6,102 nucleotides of DNA. Source: Candidatus Giovannonibacteria bacterium RIFCSPHIGHO2_02_43_16. GTDB taxonomy: Bacteria; Patescibacteriota; Minisyncoccia; JACPKW01; UBA11713. A program made the position numbers and the translations under genes. Under the pieces are notes generated by a model. The model did not search any database and was not told where the DNA came from. It worked only from the letters and a program-made list of their open reading frames with translations. This document shows positions 5,796 to 6,102 of the stretch, in pieces. The stretch covers positions 1-6,102 of the forward strand of contig MFHJ01000010.1 in the NCBI GenBank assembly GCA_001778545.1, read 5' to 3'. How positions within the stretch are numbered: position 1 is the stretch's first letter; each line of letters starts with the position of its first letter.

Positions 5796-5806
5796 GACTT
5801 GTGAAC

Positions 5807-6102
5807 TTATGATTTTGAAGCAATGATCCTCGGGCCCAAAAATAAAACGGAAACGACGCAGAATATTCCTGCGGCCAGCATCGCCATAGGCGCGCCGTAA
5901 GATGATGCCGCCCAGCCGAGAAGCAAACTGCCTACTGGGATCAATCCCTGGTGCCCAAAGGCATATATGCTCATAACTCTGCCGCGCGTTTTATCGTTAA
6001 CCGAGGTCTGGACATACGAATTGGCCGAAGTGTTGTGGAGCATAGCGCCGAGCCCGGATAACGCGACGAAAATCATAGAAAACCAAAGCACCTTTGAGAA
6101 AG
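5807..6102 (-). CDS. Major facilitator superfamily exporter, C-terminal end only (5' part outside window)
   Basis: The frame is open from the window edge to TAA at 5807-5809 and encodes the last 97 residues. A GTG at 6091 is internal, not a start, because the frame continues off the edge. Three hydrophobic segments are visible: about 4-22, 46-66 and 70-90, matching late transmembrane helices of a 12-helix MFS protein. The loop NDKTRGRVMSIY (35-46) followed by GLIPVGSLLLGW (52-63) is characteristic of the EntS-like MFS_3 group, which exports siderophores, macrolides and other small molecules. The tail ends in IIASKS. The substrate cannot be told from this fragment. It lies upstream of, and in the same direction as, the small ORF/winged-helix unit, 66 bases from the small-ORF start. 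Confidence 0.88.
   Translation of the reverse strand, partial: FSKVLWFSMIFVALSGLGAMLHNTSANSYVQTSVNDKTRGRVMSIYAFGHQGLIPVGSLLLGWAASSYGAPMAMLAAGIFCVVSVLFLGPRIIASKS

Noticed and set aside
1..6102. CRISPR array, insertion sequence, tRNA, rRNA or riboswitch
   Set aside because: I read both strands for regularly spaced repeats, transposase motifs, terminal repeats and tRNA-like cloverleaf elements and found none that I could support.

Overview
The window looks like a piece of a small bacterial genome. The likely source is a Patescibacteria/CPR (Parcubacteria-like) organism. This is inferred from the compact single-strand layout, directly abutting genes without Shine-Dalgarno (SD) sites, a short MetRS lacking a C-terminal tRNA-binding domain and carrying an HIGF instead of HIGH signature, and a single-chain M16 peptidase. 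No rRNA or other marker is present, so the assignment is tentative. UGA acts as a stop (metG ends in TGA inside an ATGA overlap), which argues against lineages that recode UGA as glycine. All credible genes lie on the minus strand, so the transcriptional order runs from high to low coordinates.

Region 5807-6102 holds the C-terminal end of a major-facilitator exporter cut by the window edge. Region 4609-5806 is a self-contained unit. It has a sigma70-type promoter (about 5767-5795), a previously easy-to-miss 47-codon small ORF with a strong SD (5597-5740), an overlapping gene for a 313-residue protein with two predicted winged-helix domains and a helical tail (4675-5616), and a strong intrinsic terminator (4609-4650).

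Region 1-4599 is a tight four-gene operon: an M16B zinc peptidase (3313-4584), an AI-2E family membrane protein (2278-3312), methionyl-tRNA synthetase metG (745-2277) and a TatD-family nuclease truncated at the window edge (1-748). The junctions are TAA-ATG, TAG-ATG and ATGA, so translation is probably coupled. The M16 start lies only 25 bases past the terminator U-tract. An extended -10 element sits six bases before its ATG, which suggests a leaderless mRNA.

The parts worth following up are the small ORF/two-winged-helix unit, which has no obvious known counterpart to me, the terminator-promoter junction, and the unusual residues at two conserved MetRS positions. The metG-tatD pairing is a common bacterial housekeeping arrangement. 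No mobile elements, CRISPR arrays, tRNA or rRNA genes were seen, and no stretch over 300 bases lacks a gene.
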